A stretch of 64,000 bases of DNA from Casuarius casuarius (GCA_003342895.1 PTFA01000081.1:665167-729166); one strand, 5' to 3'; shown: positions 1 through 12,697, counted from the first letter of the stretch. The notes: a model not told the origin generated them from the letters alone. Program-made: numbers and translations.

Positions 1-1879
1 CAAAAATCCCTCTTTAATTTCAGACAAAAATGAGATGGGGTGGCATATACAATTTACATCATTGGAGTGAGCTCATCTGGCTGATTTTGCCAAAATAAAA
101 TAGTGCACGCTCACAAACCGCCCTGCTGGCGGATCAGCCGTGCCGTTGCTATACATAAGGGCAGCCACAAGCAGCAGAAGCGATCTCTCCATTACAACAG
201 CTGCACTCTAGAAGTTGCTCAGTTAGGATCTAAGTTAGTTTCTCCAAAGGGTTATAGTCTAATGTTAAAAATTATACCCGTCTTTTATCCTACACGCAGT
301 CCTATTTGTTGGGTTACACAAAGCAGTACCAGCAACGGAGACATCAACTGCTGAAGGAGGACCCAAAAACGACGAACGAGGGAAGGAGAACTTCAGGAAG
401 ATCCTCTGAAGACATTAACGTACCAGATTAAACCTTTTTCCTGGTTTTATGGCATCATGCATAACTATAAAAATTCAGAAGTTCAGAACAGCAGTATGTG
501 CTTGTGCTTCTGGTAAATGCTTGACTTGGCAGATTTCAGGTAAAAATTACATGCTTAGACACCCTTCACCCCACCTACATTCATTCGTTCGTTCTCTCTC
601 TCCCTTTTCTTTTTTTTTCTTTTTTAAACCAAAGCCAACAAATCTAAGCAGTAAAGGTCAGGAATATTTTCAAGTTCAGGCTGTTTCCTCCTTGGTTTTA
701 GCAGCTTTTCTTTCCTTTTTGCCTTCTGGCGGCAGGTCTCACAAGGACAAGCATATGGTTCTCATTGTGATTTTAGTACTTACAAAATCGTCGTTCCCTG
801 CCCTGGAGACCACAACTGGGGGTGCTTCACAAATCGGAATTACAGCATATCCTATGGCTTAACGTAACGACGTGATCTCGGTACCCCATTGCAGCCCCAC
901 TGCCTCCGGTCAGAAGCACAATTACTCGGGACATCCTAGGCAACGTTCTTCTTGCTTAAACTTCAAATCCTTTCTATGCCAACAGCAATACTGAACACCA
1001 CAAATAAGCCCTCAGGAAAGCATCTGATAAATTAATTTTTTGAATATTAATGAAAAGTAAAGCATTTTCAGAAGTACAGAATCATGATTTTTTCATGGTC
1101 AAAAATGAGGAGGTTTTTTTGGAGGATGGGAATTACCATATTTCTGCATAGGTTTTCTTTGTTTCGCTGTGTGCGTGATGACTGGTTTCTTACTGTATGG
1201 TTGCTATCAAGTGCAGAAGAGCACATATGCTTACATAAAATGTTACTGGTTTTATGGATTTCTTTAATAAAAAAAAGATCTCAAACCTTGTATTCTGCAA
1301 AATGCTAAACTGCTGACTCATGTGACCTCAGTAACTATCAGGACTTTGCAAAAAAAGTTAAGTCCAAAATTGATGCCCACAAACCTTTACAACTCCGTCA
1401 ATATTAATTCAACAGCTCCTTCAATATCGTGAAACATTGAAAGCAAGTTAAATCAGTTCATACCCTAAAATATGGGGACATTTCTCTGACAAATCTACAT
1501 TATCTGCACAAGGCAATTTAGGCAGTATGCACAGATAACTTAATTTGGAGGAGCACAGTAAAATACAAATATGTGAGCATGATTGAGGTAGTAGTACTTC
1601 GTGAGAAACCACCACAGAGAAGCCCAAATGCTGGTGACTCAGGAGCTGACTCTCTTCTCTCCCTTATCAGGGCAGAATCGGCATCTCAGAGCAGGGAGCA
1701 ATAGAGGCATACGAAGTTTATAAAGGCGCAGCCCAGTCACAATCACGTAAAGCAAGTGAGAGGCCAGATCAGAGAAAAGCATCTAATGGAAAGATTATTT
1801 TCCAGGCCCAAAGAAACTTCATAGCGTAACCTCTGTAATCATACTCGGGATCATACTATTTTAGGAGCTTGACCAGCAT

Positions 1880-2400
1880 TAGCACAATTGGGTCCAATCA
1901 TAACTGGCACTGTTTTAATGCTATTCACAAACATCAGCAAAGTTGCTCTAGTGAATACCAGCCGGCACAGCTGTCTTCTGCTGCTGAGTCGTTCCACCCA
2001 AATATACTTCTTACACAACACACGACTCCTCCTAGTTCTGTATCGCCTGCAAACTTGCTGAGGGTGCATTCAATCCCATCATCCAGGTCATTAATGAAGA
2101 GGTTAAACATCACTGTCCCCAGCATCGACCCCTGGGGGACACCAGGAGTGAGTGGCTCCAGCTGGACTTTGTGCCACTGATGACAACCCTGTGAGCCCAG
2201 CAGTTCAGTCAGCTTTCAGTCCACCTCCCTGTCCACTTACCTAGCACGCACTTCATCAGCCTCTCTATGAGAACGTCATGGGAGGCAGTGTCAGGCCACC
2301 AAACGCAGTAAGTACTGTCACTGGCACCAAGGTATCTTCCACACTGCATGTTTTCAAAAATATCACCACTGAACACAGATATAATTTCTGTTGCCACAAT
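1880..2400 (-). mobile_element. Degenerate CR1-type LINE fragment (reverse transcriptase part)
   Basis: On the minus strand, broken reading frames in order resemble the CR1 ORF2 reverse transcriptase. A stretch near 2300-2210 reads DTASHDVLIERLMK and then [10 protein letters not shown] stretch at about 2130-1990 reads [14 protein letters not shown], then [20 protein letters not shown] and LGGVV. The catalytic FADDT motif reads FAGDT, so one catalytic aspartate is replaced, and stops and frameshifts separate the pieces. It is a dead, 5'-truncated and 3'-truncated copy. CR1 is the dominant LINE of birds and other sauropsids, which supports the host assignment. The outer edges are approximate. 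Confidence 0.85.
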
Positions 2401-5400
2401 GCTGGACAATCACAGACAGGTTAGGAGCTATCAGATAACTGAGGTTATTTTCTTTTGTCTTTTCGAGTTTGTCATGTCCTTTTTAAACAGATGACTACTT
2501 TAAGCAACAATCTTCTGAACCTAAGACTGAAAAAATATCTCCATATTTAAAGAAAACAAAAAGCACGTCACTTGGGAAAAATTCTTTTTCTATTTTGCAA
2601 TCATTTCCAAAGCTGTGTAAGATCAGAAATAAATTCATATGAACACCTATCTCATTACATGAAAAGGAGAACCAGTAAGCAATTCTCACAAAAATTTAAC
2701 ACCCAGTTTTCAAACAATACAGAAACTTCTTCATATTCAAAAGCAAAGAAATTGATATAAGAAAATCAATTCTAACGTATTCCCTCCTGTTTTATATGCC
2801 AAGCTAGCAACACCTCAGAATAATTTCTGTTTATCTTTTTGTTCTTCAATACATTTGTAGCCTGTCACTAAGGCTCCTAGGTGCTGTAGAAATGTCATTA
2901 CTTCTGAAAATAATAAAGCAATAGCAAAGGTTTCTGTATGCATGTTCCCCAAATATTCAGTATGGGAATACAAAAGTGTTGCAATTCGGGAATTCCGGAG
3001 ATCTTAGTCAATATCTCAAGATTGTACGTGGATTTTGGCAGGCTTTATTTTTGAGGCTAACTCTGCTCTGAAACTACCACAGCTGTTGATGCCTTGACAA
3101 TGTCAAAGGTCTTTTGTTAAAAAAAAAATATTCACGCTTTGGCCCTTATGTTTCAGTGAAAGGTCACAGGACAATGGGATGTGACAAAGCAGTCAAGTGA
3201 ACGGAACAAAGTTCAAAGAATGAGCAGACTTATGTTCTGCCTTGCTTCCACCACTGTTTAACTTGCACCAAGCAGGATCTAAGTGCACTATGCTGACAGT
3301 TCTCATCCTGTATTTGAATTGGCAAGCAACGCAATAAATCAATTTGGATAGATTTGTTCAGGTAGATAAAAAGTGTTTGTGTCATTTTTGCATTTCCTTT
3401 CCAGTAAGCAACAGAGTTTTAGTGGCATGACCACTCAGACAAGTGCACCACAAGTGCAGAATTGCAGCATTTAGTGGATGATTATTCCCAGTTATTAGAA
3501 ATGTCTGCACCAAACAGAAGGAAAAAATGCAATTTAATCTGACCAATTACAAATTATCAACCCAAGAATCCTAGAATTGCGCTAATCTACTGGAACGTAC
3601 AAACAAAAACTTAAACACGGTCAAAAGAAAACAAATATATTCAGCATTACAGGACTTCACACACACGCTGCAATTAAGAAGCTAAGCTTGTTGAGTAAAT
3701 TTTCATGGTAAATCAGTCTGTATTAATGCTTAAGTTTTAACAGTTCCTTTTCAATTCAAATGCTCAACAACCTTTATGATTTTGAAACAGAGGTTTGTTT
3801 CATATGATGCTTTTTTTTTTTTTTTTTAATAAAGTCTTAAGGTCAACACTTGCTTTACAACAGCTTTACAGTACCCATATGCTCTTTTCTCAAAGTCCTC
3901 TAACTTCTCACATTTTTACTACCTCTGGTCAAACCTACACTTTCGTCATAGTTATTTTCAATGTTTAAAGGTCTGATCCTGTTTACATTAAAACTAATGC
4001 GAAATCAACAAGAGCTGGATGAGGCCGTTTTCCTGCAGTGGAGTTGAGCACATTCAGGTACAAACTTAAAAAACAAAAATCAAAAAAAATTATGTAAAAT
4101 GCAAGTTCAGGTTTACCAAGTTCATCATAAAAAAAACAGCCCGAATCAGTGAGCCTTATTTTTTAAGGAGCGCGAGATCAAGCCAGAGGACTGTACCATT
4201 TCTGAAGTGAGATGCAGTGAGAATGGAGGGAATGCTGTTACAGACTTTTCACATTTGTCTGGATTCTCCATTACCTAGTAATAATTATCTGAATCAAGAT
4301 TAATTAGTAGTTCACAAAACAGTTACCTACACATCCTACTACAGCATTTTGTAATGTCTGATTTCGGATGTTTTACACTAACTTGCATTTCACTTCTATG
4401 TTCTTCACCTCACTGCAGTCTGAAAGAAGGGATGAAATACACATTTTGGCCCAAAAAACATTTTCCTGCAGTATTTACCTGAGCTGCACTGGGTGGTTTT
4501 TTGGTTTTGTTTTTACATTAAATCTATGTAAAGCATTTTCAAAATAAATTATTCAGTAATGTGTTTTAGTCTAATTTGAAATAAAAGCATGTTCTTTTTT
4601 AAACTGCATTGCTGAACAGTACTTAAAAATTTTGTAAAAATATACATAGGAAGAATATAATATACTTTAACAAGCAGGGGATTATTGTTTTGCCTTTAAT
4701 CAGTGCTTTACGTGAAATTCCCAGGTATGTTTCCCAAGAGCTTCCAACAAACTTGATTATTACGTAAGAGGTCATCTGCAAGGCACACTTCATGGTACCT
4801 TAGCCAAAAACAATGCCACTTTCCCTCAAATTAAATAATAATTCAAGCCTAGCAAATTCAATGCAACACCTTTATAATGCTCTTCAAACTACTGGTTGGA
4901 TCAATATGCAAGAACAGAAAAAAACGTATTAGTAGTAAGTTTTCTTGGCATTCAATATTTTTAAAGCACTTCTGAAGAGTTCTTCTTAGGCGCAAGTGCC
5001 TCAAGAAGCAGATAATTATTGTTCTCTCCATTTCACAGAGCGAAAAAACAACTAAAAAAGCTGCATGATGATAAACAAACAAAAAAACAGTGCTCACTTA
5101 GGATTCAGATACACAGCAGTCTGGGGACTTTCTGGCATTTTTTCCTGTTCTGACAGGAAACCCTGATTTATCAAAACCAGCAACTCTGACATACAAGATT
5201 CCACTGGTTCAGGATGACATTTTTAGTTAGAGTCAAGGAGAAAGAGAGAGAAAACACACATGCAAGTTCAGTACTGCACTCTGTTTGACTTACATTCAAG
5301 ATTTAAGCCATTAAGTCTGAGCAAGTATACCTGAATATCTATCCTAACATTCAAATTCTCTTCCCATTATTGCTTTTCCACAAAAGATGACTGAAATTTT

Positions 5401-5744
5401 GTTTGTTATCAAAGCGAGGACAAAAGCCGAAAACTTGCAAAACAGAATGCTGCTCTCCATCAGCCCAACTCAAACATTCTGGCATTTAGTTTTTAGTTCA
5501 AACCAGTCCACTAAACCATCCTGTTTTCCAGCTATGAGCTAATAATTTCAGTCTGTTCTCAAAACAGATCTGAAACCAAAGAAAAGTAAGGTTAGTCCTG
5601 AAAAAACATTTTCTAGGATCATCTTCAGGGCCGTAAAGGAGTATTTAAAGTGAAATGTGAACTGCAATATGGAATTGGTGATAACTTAATTAGCAAAAAA
5701 ATCTGGTGTATAACGCAAGTTGGTTTTCAGCATCTTTTAGTACA

Positions 5745-5945
5745 GTAACCGAAACATCCAAAGTACTCCACATCCCGGTGCAGTTTTACATCGGAACATG
5801 ACAGCCAGGTCCAGCAGATGGAGCTGGAGTGAGAGTCCAGCACCAAGTTCTCCAGCAGCTTCAGCAAGTCTCCCTTCAGCACCACCTCGCTGCCTTAACA
5901 AAACTCCAACTGCTTGCTGCTCCAGAACATTTTGGCAAACATTCG
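5745..5945. other. Unidentified GC-richer block with open frames on both strands
   Basis: This block is clearly richer in G and C than its AT-rich surroundings, and both strands stay open for 60-70 codons. One minus-strand frame reads like a leucine-rich helical peptide (it contains GDLLKLLENLVLDS) but has an in-frame stop upstream. I recognise no protein family and see no convincing pair of splice sites. It could be an lncRNA exon, a fragment of an old repeat, or chance. Confidence 0.2.
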
Positions 5946-7241
5946 TTTGCGTACACAAACTTTCTGAAGTGTAACACAGTCACAACCGNGATCTCTCAGT
6001 CTTTGCTGCAGCTNATCTATGGTCAATACTAACACAGGACCTGGAGGCACACCGGTCTTTCAATAGCGTCAATTAAAATCACTATTGCAAACCTAAGACC
6101 CGCCTTCCCACCCTAGAAAGTGGGGATAACATTAATACTACTTTATTGGTCCCTAAAAAAGTTATCCAGAGGGAACGTGACAACAAAACGTACAAAACTA
6201 TTGCAAATACCAACACTCACAGCATTTTGGGATCATTAGGCAGATCTCAGAGACTCTGTTTTTAACCCTACAGCACTTTGATGCTTTGAGTTCCACCAGA
6301 CCTGTTCATAGGAATGCATAAATAGGCCTTTAATGTACTTAAGTCTAAAATTTAGTATATCATCATCAGGGAAGAATGTTATTTACATACTGATTCAGCT
6401 TTTGAAGGAAACAACTCGCTGACACGCACGCCATATAACTTTATGTATTTTAGGGGCAGCAGGAGCGCACATATGGAAAGGAAAAAGGAGAGTTACCCAC
6501 CTGCAGCTTGTTCATAAAAGTGAGCAGAAAAGGATTTAGCTATAGAGTAATTAACGTCAGTATTTCCGTGTCAAGGCGCGCTGCAAGCTGTGCAAACAGG
6601 AGCTCAAGAGAAAGGACCTGGTCTTGCAAGCTCTTCTGCAGACTTCAGCGACATTATACGACTCAAATAATACTTTGACGGCCAAAGTTAAATTTGCACG
6701 CAACTACCGCAGGACTGCAACGCAAACACATGACTACCTTAAACTGCCTAATCAAAAAAAAGAAAAAGAAAAAAAATACAATCCTGAAAAAGTTTCTGCC
6801 CCTTCTGTAATTTCTTTTCAGGCTGGTAAACTGAAGAGCAGGTGGACTAAGCCGTTTGCCCAAACTTCTGCGTAACCCTGTGGCGAAAGCGGACCGAGGG
6901 GCAGCTCTGCCCCAGCCGGCCCCGCACCCGGCCGGCGCCTGGGCCGCGGCGGCCCCGCAGCGGGAGCACCCGGCAGAACCGGCACCGCCGAGGCGGCGGT
7001 GGGAGCAAGCGGGCTGCGGCCCCCAAGCGCTGTCTTCCCACGGGGAGCTAAATCGGACGGATAACGACCTGGATTCACGGGCCGGAGCCCAGCGCGGTGT
7101 GTTTATGCAGGAAACGAGCCGCACTCGCCTCCCTCCGCCGACACGTCGCCATCCGCAGCCGGCGCGGGGTGAGGGCCCCCTCCCCCCCGCGCAGCCCAGC
7201 GGGCGGCCTGAGGCGAACGGCGGCCCCCGCCCGGCCCCTAC

Positions 7242-7282
7242 CTGCAGTCGCCGCTCCTGCTGGTCTCGGTGCGGGAGTCCAT
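7242..7282 (-). CDS. Probable first coding exon of the gene after EPS15
   Basis: The ATG at 7282-7280 opens a short frame, MDSRTETSRSGDC, ending in AG followed by a GTAGGG donor with GT at 7241-7240. It therefore leaves a phase-2 junction. Its place inside the CpG island and its orientation suggest the 5' end of a minus-strand gene running out of the window. In mammals the gene directly 3' of EPS15, in the same orientation, is TTC39A, so that is the synteny-based candidate, but I do not recognise the peptide. The start context is weak (T at -3, G at +4). An upstream ATG at 7395-7393 has A at -3 and reads a different frame through the same exon. Either could be the true start or an upstream ORF. 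The exon may begin upstream of 7312, or directly after the CAG acceptor-like sequence there. Confidence 0.4.
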
Positions 7283-7429
7283 GAAGGCGTCGCCGGGGGC
7301 GGCCCGGGCTCCAGACGCTGGGGAGGAAGGAGGCAAGAGGCGAGGGCTGGCGCTGCTGTTCCCCCGCGCGGGCGGCAGCCGCAGCCGCCTCGCATGGTGT
7401 AAAGCGGCGGCGAGCCTCGGCGCATGTTC

Positions 7430-7469
7430 GGGCAGGGCAGGGCAGGGCAGGGCCGGGCCGGGCCGGGGG
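7430..7469. repeat. Pentameric GGGCA/GGGCC tandem repeat in the CpG island
   Basis: About four GGGCA units are followed by three GGGCC units on the plus strand and then a G run. On the minus strand this would lie in the 5' UTR or core promoter of the gene starting at 7282. The G runs could form a G-quadruplex on the plus strand. Such repeats tend to vary in length between individuals. Confidence 0.75.
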
Positions 7470-8229
7470 CCGCCCCTGCAGGTGAGCGGCGGCGCTGCCC
7501 GGCCGCGGTGCTCGCCGTCGGCGGGCCGGGGAGGTGCTCCGCTGAGGGAGCTCCCCTCGCGCAGTCGCCGCGGCGAGGCGGCTGGTCCCGCAGCACAGTG
7601 GAAAAGGCGAAGCCGCGGTTGCCCTGGCACCTTAGAAGGGTTTTGGCTACTGGAATAACGCGGTATTTGGGCGCACAGCGGGACAGATGAAGATTTTTGG
7701 CCACCTCTTGAACTTAAAGCAATGGAGGCCTATAATGATCTTCAAGAGGCCCCAGGAACAACGGGGCATCAACGCCTCTGGGGCTTTTACTTCCTCCTCC
7801 TAACTTAAATTAGTTTCTCCATTTACCTTGATCCCTAAAGCAGAAAAACTGCAATATATTTCCCACAGCTGTCTAGCCCTCTCCCCACATTTTCTCTTCC
7901 TTCAACACTCTTCTAAGACATGCAAACCCCATTAATGTTTATTCATGTTACCAACTTCTTACATTATTTTTCAATAAATAAGTATATAAGCAGAAAAAGT
8001 AAGTAGCAAAACACAAGTCTGTACTGCATGCTCTGGCATCAGTCTGTAAACCTTGACGCAGAGAGGATGTTTCGAATCATAACGTTTTGGCTTACAAAAC
8101 TGATGCCTTCAGAACACTTGCACATAATTTGAGATAACATTTTCAGTATGTCAGTTACATTAACATATATACTAGCTCATAACAATAAAGAAAAAAGACC
8201 TACATGTCATTATCCAAATATTTAAACAC

Positions 8230-8960
8230 TTATCTCTCTGCACCTCCTTCCACTCTGGGCCTGGTCCTCTGCCCTAGCTGTAAATATCTTTCAACTTTGC
8301 ACCTCTTGTGCAGCCTCCTGCAGCTGCAGGACTCCAGGTCAGGGCTCAGGCAGAGGAGCAGCTGGGCACAGGGGACAGCAGAGATGAGAGCCCTAAAGCT
8401 CCCTGGCCATACAGCGGAGCTTTTCTTGGCCTGTGATGGGCCCAGGCCTGAAAATCCCCAGGAGAGGAGAGTTCCTGATCCAAAGGACGAGCTCCTCCTC
8501 TGGGCACCACAGTCCCGAGGCTCACGATCAGACTCTGAGACAGAAACGTGGCCTTCCCCTGCTGCTCAAAAAAACCTCCCTTCCAGCCCCTCATTCCTTC
8601 CAGTGGCTCTAAATCCAATCCATGCTCCCACCACATGCCTCGTTCTCCTCAGGGCCTCCTCCATGCCAGCCCCTCTACACCCTGGCATGGCAGCAGGTTT
8701 CCTCACAGTCACAGTGCCAGGCACGCTGAAGCCAACAGGAAGCTACAGACGCACCTAGTGTAAATAGTCTTACTGCCACACACACACACACAGACAGCAT
8801 GATATAACACACAGGTGCAAGCAACTGTAGCCTGAAAGAAACAGTAGCCAGCCCACAGCCTTCAGCAGCAGTGAGGGTGCAGGGAGGAGGCCGCCATGTT
8901 GTTAAGGGGAAAGCCACAAGATGGCCGCCCCTTCCAACAGCTGTGGCTGCTGAGGAGGGG
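8230..8960. other. GC-richer intergenic block with inverted YY1-like motifs
   Basis: This block is richer in G and C than its flanks but is not a CpG island. The plus strand is open for 184 codons from 8204, but the translation is low-complexity (Ser, Pro, Leu, Arg) with no recognisable domain. At 8889-8901 and 8917-8929 two sequences, ggccgccatgttg and caagatggccgcc, form an inverted pair, and both resemble the YY1 core (AAGATGGCGGC). It could be an enhancer, a minor promoter or an lncRNA. Confidence 0.3.
8777..8792. repeat. Short CA dinucleotide repeat
   Basis: About eight CA units lie in the GC-richer intergenic block. A simple microsatellite with no evident function. Confidence 0.7.
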
Positions 8961-8974
8961 ACAGAGAACCTTCA

Positions 8975-8999
8975 CCCCCCCCCCCCCACACACACACAC
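8975..8999. repeat. C13 run followed by an AC dinucleotide repeat
   Basis: A run of 13 C is followed directly by about six AC units. This is a compound simple repeat and a likely site of length variation or sequencing error. Confidence 0.8.
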
Positions 9000-11900
9000 G
9001 GAAATTGTGAGAATTGGCAGTGATTTTTAAATTAAGCAACAGGCCTGCTGGGAAGCTTGGAACCAGGTCCCAAATTCCTTAGAGTATTATTCAGATGCAG
9101 CAATTTATAGTTTAGGGAATTGGTTTTGCAGGGATTTGTAAGAGCAGTTGGTGCTGACAAGCAAAATCCCTTATTTTCCCACAAGAGTAAAAAAGGTAAA
9201 TTTCTGAATGAAGCTCCACAGTTATTTGGCTATCTGGAACCTCTAGTGCTAGTTATCAGAATTACACTGAGCCATATTTCTACCCTGATTTCCTAAAGCA
9301 AAGAAGATTTACAGTCATATTCCACCTGTATAGCAGCCCCATTGCTTTCTGCCAGGCCATCCCAACAATTTTAACACCCTGGCTGCCTTCAAACAACTTA
9401 TATTTTATGGGGGGGAGGGGGTGGTAAAAATCCCCAAAGTAATCAAGATCCTACTATTTTAATGGAAAATCCTGAAAAGGGAAAACTGCAGGTGAGCTAA
9501 GAGGTTATTGGACATCAGAACCCGCAGTACAGACACTTTACAAGCATCCTGGTTCAGGATTAGCCTGCAGCTATCGAGAAATTGCCAGATACAAACCAAT
9601 AAATCATGTGTTGTTAGTCAAGAGAGTCATTAAAACAGAAGTTTACATTTGTTTTTGCATTATTGATTCCATTTGTGCTGGAATTACAGCTGCTAGTTAG
9701 TATTGAGAAGCTACTGGAGCAAAATATNATTTGTATTTACCCGACTTTTAAATTAATCTACAATCTGTATTAGCCAGCTCCAGCGAAAGTATTTGCCTAG
9801 GTGGAGCCATCTACTCCGAAACACAATCGTCATTGNATTGTACAAAGGAGCAACACCCAACAGCACATATGTATTTCAAATTTATCAGCTTCAGTTTATG
9901 AACAAGTTAATTTCAAGTAGAGTAAAAACTGCTAAACTAACTAAAACTATGAATCAGGACACAATACCGAAAAAAGCTGTTTTAATTTAATACAACCATT
10001 AATTGTATATATTATCTTATCAACCACGTAGCTTCTGATTTACAGGATAACAGTTCTGAAGGGATTATTCAAAGAAACACGCGTCTGTGGAAGGAAATGA
10101 ACAGAGGGAAAAGGAGGCAAGGGCATCCGCAGAAGAGGGAGCGGCAGGACAAACAGAAGGCCTGGCCTACTGAAACAATGGGCACATTAATGAGAACAGT
10201 GGGTGTATAAGGTTAAAAAAAAAGGCAAAAGAATTTATTAGCTGAACACTGACAATGTGGTTAGTGGTGTGGAGAACGTGAGGTAGGCAGCAGCCCCACC
10301 TCACCCTCTACTACCCCAGGTGGAGCGGTTCTGAAAAAGAAGCTAAGAAGTGTGCAAAGAGAATGCATTTCATCAATTTGAGCACAATAGNGTAATCTGA
10401 AGACAAGGAAAAAGAAAAACACAAGGCTTTTAGATAAATATTTTAGATCAGTGAGAGGTGCTGTAAGGAGTGGTGACAAGCACCTTCACAGAGCCGTTCT
10501 GGTACAGATGCAACAACGAGCCACATTTTTCAGCATAAAATACATGTTACATACAGATTACAGATTTCTTAAGCACGAAACTCATGTGTTCCAGCTTAAT
10601 CTAAAATGAGACCAGATAAACAGCTTTTACGTACTGAAGAGAATATTCCCGTGCAGTTCTGCACTTTAAATAGAGCCAATTTTCAGTAACCAATTGCATT
10701 TAACCTAAAAAACACTTTTATTAATATACTTTAAATTGCTTTTCAAAACCTTTAGCAATTTTATGCTGTAGGAACGAAGTTGGAAAAGCTAAAATGGTAA
10801 GACCAAATTGCCTCATTAGCTTATCTTCTATAGCTAATACTGATGAAAAACAACTAACTGCAGTCCAAATGAGTTATTCTCCCAAACATGATATTATATA
10901 AACATACAATAAAAATGGAAACTATAGTTGCATTTTTATTATGTAAAAGAATGAAGTCTAGGTCCAATTTTAGTTTTGACTTTGACTCCTCCACTGTACC
11001 TTTCAGAAGAGTATTTAATAATAAGGAGGCATTAATAGACCTTCAGATAATGCAGACAAGAGGGATTTTACCTAAAAATCCTCTGAGCCTTTCAAAATTA
11101 CTTTCTCCATGTAAATGACTTCATACCTGGTTCACGTAAAAAAGACCTTTTGGCTTTCAGTATACACTCTTAGTTACAAAGATGCATATAAGAAGTTTAG
11201 TGCTACATAGTCTCAATAGAATGAATATCCATTCTGCCAATCCACACAAATTAGTTTGAACAAGCAGGTCAGGATGAGTCCCTTTAATGACTCTGGCAAC
11301 GTCAGGTACAAAAATGAGAAAGCTGACAATCTGCAAACAGCATTACATAGAGATCTTGCTGATCATACCAATGTCACCTGGGACACAGACCTCTGAATCC
11401 TTACCAAAAGGTAAGGATTTCACTCGGTATTATCAGTAAACTCAATTTTCAAGCACATATATTTTGTTCAAAGTAGCACTTCTGTCAAATTCTACCTAAT
11501 CTACTTCAGCTTATTTGTACAGTCTTGGGCTGTAACTGNCTGCATATTCTAACAGAAAAAATACATCATAACACATCTCTCCTACCTATATGATACACAC
11601 AAGTTAAAAAAAAATTTTCTTTTGTTCTGCACACAGTATGGTCTTTTGAAATTAAGTTAAATAACAGGCTATCAGAGACTTTGTTATTTAGAATATAGGA
11701 GAAGAATACACATTGAAAGTGACTCATCCACAGTCATTTAATAAATCAGCAAGAGATGACTAGAAACAACATCCTGCCCTGCAGGTCTTGAATAAACATC
11801 CAAACAATTCAGTATTTTACCCTCTATCAGCTACCTGATCACTTTCTNTAGAAGCTGATGGTTGAAATGCATGCACAAGTCTGTCCTTTTTGGGTATGGG

Positions 11901-12697
11901 GTTCTGTTTTTTTTTTTTCCTCCAGTTTAAAGTCTAAGTTCCTAACAGTACTAAATCTCTCTTACTTATAGCACAACAGGAATTCTGACATTATTCTGAG
12001 CAAGAAATGACAATGCAGCTGTTATTTGCATATCTTTGCTTATTCATGCTTTTTAAATAAGATTTGGGTGAAAGTGACTGCTGTTTCAGGATACTGCTGA
12101 GCTACACTTGATGGTTTGTCATTTGACAAGTTAAAGGCTCCTGTTTGTTCTTTTCTGGGATACAACTGATACAGGCCAAAACGCACTATCAAGCTTCTCA
12201 CAAAAAAGTCCAAAAATCATCATACTCTTTAAGCAGTCTATAAGCACAAAAAGGAAGTGTTTTTACCCAGCTTTTTGTCTAGCCTCCTAATTTTTCTGCA
12301 CAAAGAGAAGAAATTCCTTATGTTACACTATTTTCCCTTCCTGCATGGATACTGAGTTATAATTCATACATGCCAATGAGTTCAGACAGAAGCATCTGTG
12401 CAGACAGGCAGCTGCTTTATTTTAACTTCAGGGTTCCCTGGAAAGACAAGCTTTGTAGCTCTTTTGCAAGCATGAGAGTTTGAGCGTAGAACTATGAATA
12501 GCAGAGAAGCATCAGATACCATTACGGCTGAAAGATGTGAAGAGTTTGAACATTTTATGGTGCATGAAAGCATATGTAACAGCTGTCTGGTCTGAAACAG
12601 ATTCCAGCAAGGCTTAGGTGTCACAGCTTAAAAAGCCTGTCCCTCCTCAGCTGGTAGCTGTGCCCTTAGCCACTGCTTCAGATTGATTTGTGGTTTG

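Larger units (their letters stand above)
1..7241. other. Non-coding stretch, possibly first intron of the minus-strand gene starting at 7282
   Basis: No exon could be recognised on either strand. If the first coding exon at 7242-7282 is real, this stretch is the 3' side of its first intron and the rest of that gene lies below position 1. It holds a degenerate CR1 fragment at about 1880-2400, a GC-richer block at 5745-5945, short A/T homopolymers and otherwise AT-rich unique sequence. I looked for the conserved start of the TTC39A tetratricopeptide region on the minus strand and did not find it. Confidence 0.5.
6880..7620. promoter_or_regulatory. CpG island, probable TATA-less promoter
   Basis: This is the only stretch in the window with dense CpG dinucleotides and very high G+C. 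It contains several GC-box-like sequences and no obvious TATA box. It overlaps a probable first coding exon on the minus strand (7242-7282) and lies about 7.1 kb past the EPS15 polyadenylation signal, so it is best read as the promoter of the next gene downstream of EPS15. A strong donor-like CAG/GTGAGC on the plus strand at 7481/7482 leaves room for divergent transcription. Confidence 0.8.

Noticed and set aside
784..860. Minus-strand GTAAGT donor after a short open frame near 784
   Set aside because: The frame has a stop about 25 codons upstream and no clear acceptor; the peptide is unfamiliar. A lone donor consensus is common by chance.
449..862. 137-codon plus-strand open frame
   Set aside because: Contains a poly-phenylalanine run from a T tract and no recognisable domain; no supporting splice or promoter signal.
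7075..7704. Long open frames on both strands across the CpG island
   Set aside because: High G+C removes stop codons by chance; translations are Pro/Arg/Ala/Gly-rich. Only the short frame ending at the 7241 donor is kept as a candidate.
8204..8758. 184-codon plus-strand open frame in the GC-richer intergenic block
   Set aside because: The translation is low in complexity with no domain, no splice context and no good start context; length is explained by the base composition.
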